A stretch of DNA of 64,000 nucleotides from Nitrobacter winogradskyi Nb-255. Lineage in GTDB: Bacteria > Pseudomonadota > Alphaproteobacteria > Rhizobiales > Xanthobacteraceae. This document shows positions 63,888 through 64,000 of the stretch, one piece after another. How positions within the stretch are numbered: position 1 is the first letter of the stretch; every line of letters starts with the position of its first letter. Where the stretch lies: the NCBI RefSeq assembly GCF_000012725.1, contig NC_007406.1, positions 3,004,001 through 3,068,000 on the forward strand. Reading direction: 5' to 3'. The translations under genes and the position numbers were made by a program. The notes under the pieces are model-generated. The model saw only the letters and a program-made list of their open reading frames with translations. It did not search any database and had not been told where the DNA came from.

Positions 63888-64000
63888 TAAACGCTCTCGG
63901 GTTGCAGAGCGTCAAGAATCGGTTTGGGGACTATCTGCCAAGGGAACCCGTTCCATTCCTCGCCATCGAGCAGTCTGCCGCCTGACTTCGGCCGGGCACC
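63887..64000 (-). CDS. Gp37/Gp68 (three-Cys-motif, DUF5131) family protein, C-terminal 37 residues
   Basis: Partial, open at the right window edge. Ends GARPKSGGRLLDGEEWNGFP then WQIVPKPILDALQPESV with TAA at 63887-63889. The GRLLDG.EW..FP ending is the DUF5131/Gp37-Gp68 C-terminus; its N-terminal three-Cys radical-SAM-like motif would lie outside the window. TAATG coupling to tcmP is the pairing that gives TcmP its name. Confidence 0.7.
   Translation of the reverse strand, partial: GARPKSGGRLLDGEEWNGFPWQIVPKPILDALQPESV

Overview
The window is about 64 kb of GC-rich alphaproteobacterial chromosome. The gene set and repeats point to the Bradyrhizobiaceae/Nitrobacteraceae (Nitrobacter, Bradyrhizobium, Rhodopseudomonas, Oligotropha). 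The clues are a fused cysNC, a PhyR-NepR-EcfG general stress locus, sdhCDAB, leuC/leuD/leuB/asd scattered over one neighbourhood, and dense small extragenic palindromes. Nitrobacter is my best guess at genus, but nothing in the window proves it. No rRNA, tRNA or CRISPR array was found.

Layout. 1-5.0 kb: end of cysD, cysNC and malate synthase G. 5.1-11 kb: small membrane proteins, then the general stress response locus (phyR divergent from nepR-ecfG) with a CHASE-type sensor kinase whose ATP-binding N box is degenerate. 11.4-19.4 kb: dapF-mtaB, two envelope proteins, then ffh-rpsP-rimM-trmD-rplS. 19.9-28.8 kb: leucine pathway (leuC, leuD, leuB), asd, beta carbonic anhydrase and several small secreted proteins, one very His-rich. 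29-38 kb: sodC, malonyl-CoA synthetase, sdhCDAB and a Pro/Ala-rich OmpA protein. 38-47 kb: argG, PAP2 phosphatase, rlmN, an IalB-like protein, phhB, fdxA, a DUF488 protein and htpG. 47.6-50.8 kb: an operon of PepSY-TM, DUF2271, DUF4198 and ApbE proteins preceded by a candidate Irr-type box.

From the 5' side of dusA (51.9 kb) to the window end the character changes to an accessory island. First come nested insertion sequences: an IS481-family element inside an IS3-family element, which abuts a truncated IS5-family element, followed by an intact IS5-family element. Then comes a decayed prophage head-tail module on the minus strand (capsid C-terminus, DUF2190, head-tail joining, DUF6441, tail tube, tail chaperone). 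It is broken at both ends and carries an inserted two-gene cassette (unknown protein plus PIN-domain protein). Last come a dead large serine recombinase remnant with its small partner gene, a DUF3883 protein, a frameshifted TcmP gene and the end of a Gp37/Gp68 (three-Cys-motif) gene. The dusA 5' end is a known phage/island integration hotspot, which fits this layout.

Short palindromic repeats recur throughout, at least four related or associated types with often 50-100 bp per copy. They lie between genes, inside operons (rimM/trmD, trmD/rplS, sdhA/sdhB, DUF2271/DUF4198), and twice they supply coding sequence or a stop codon. The strongest candidates for something undescribed are the PIN-domain cassette inside the prophage tail module, the Irr-box PepSY/DUF2271/DUF4198/ApbE operon, and the composite extragenic palindrome family.
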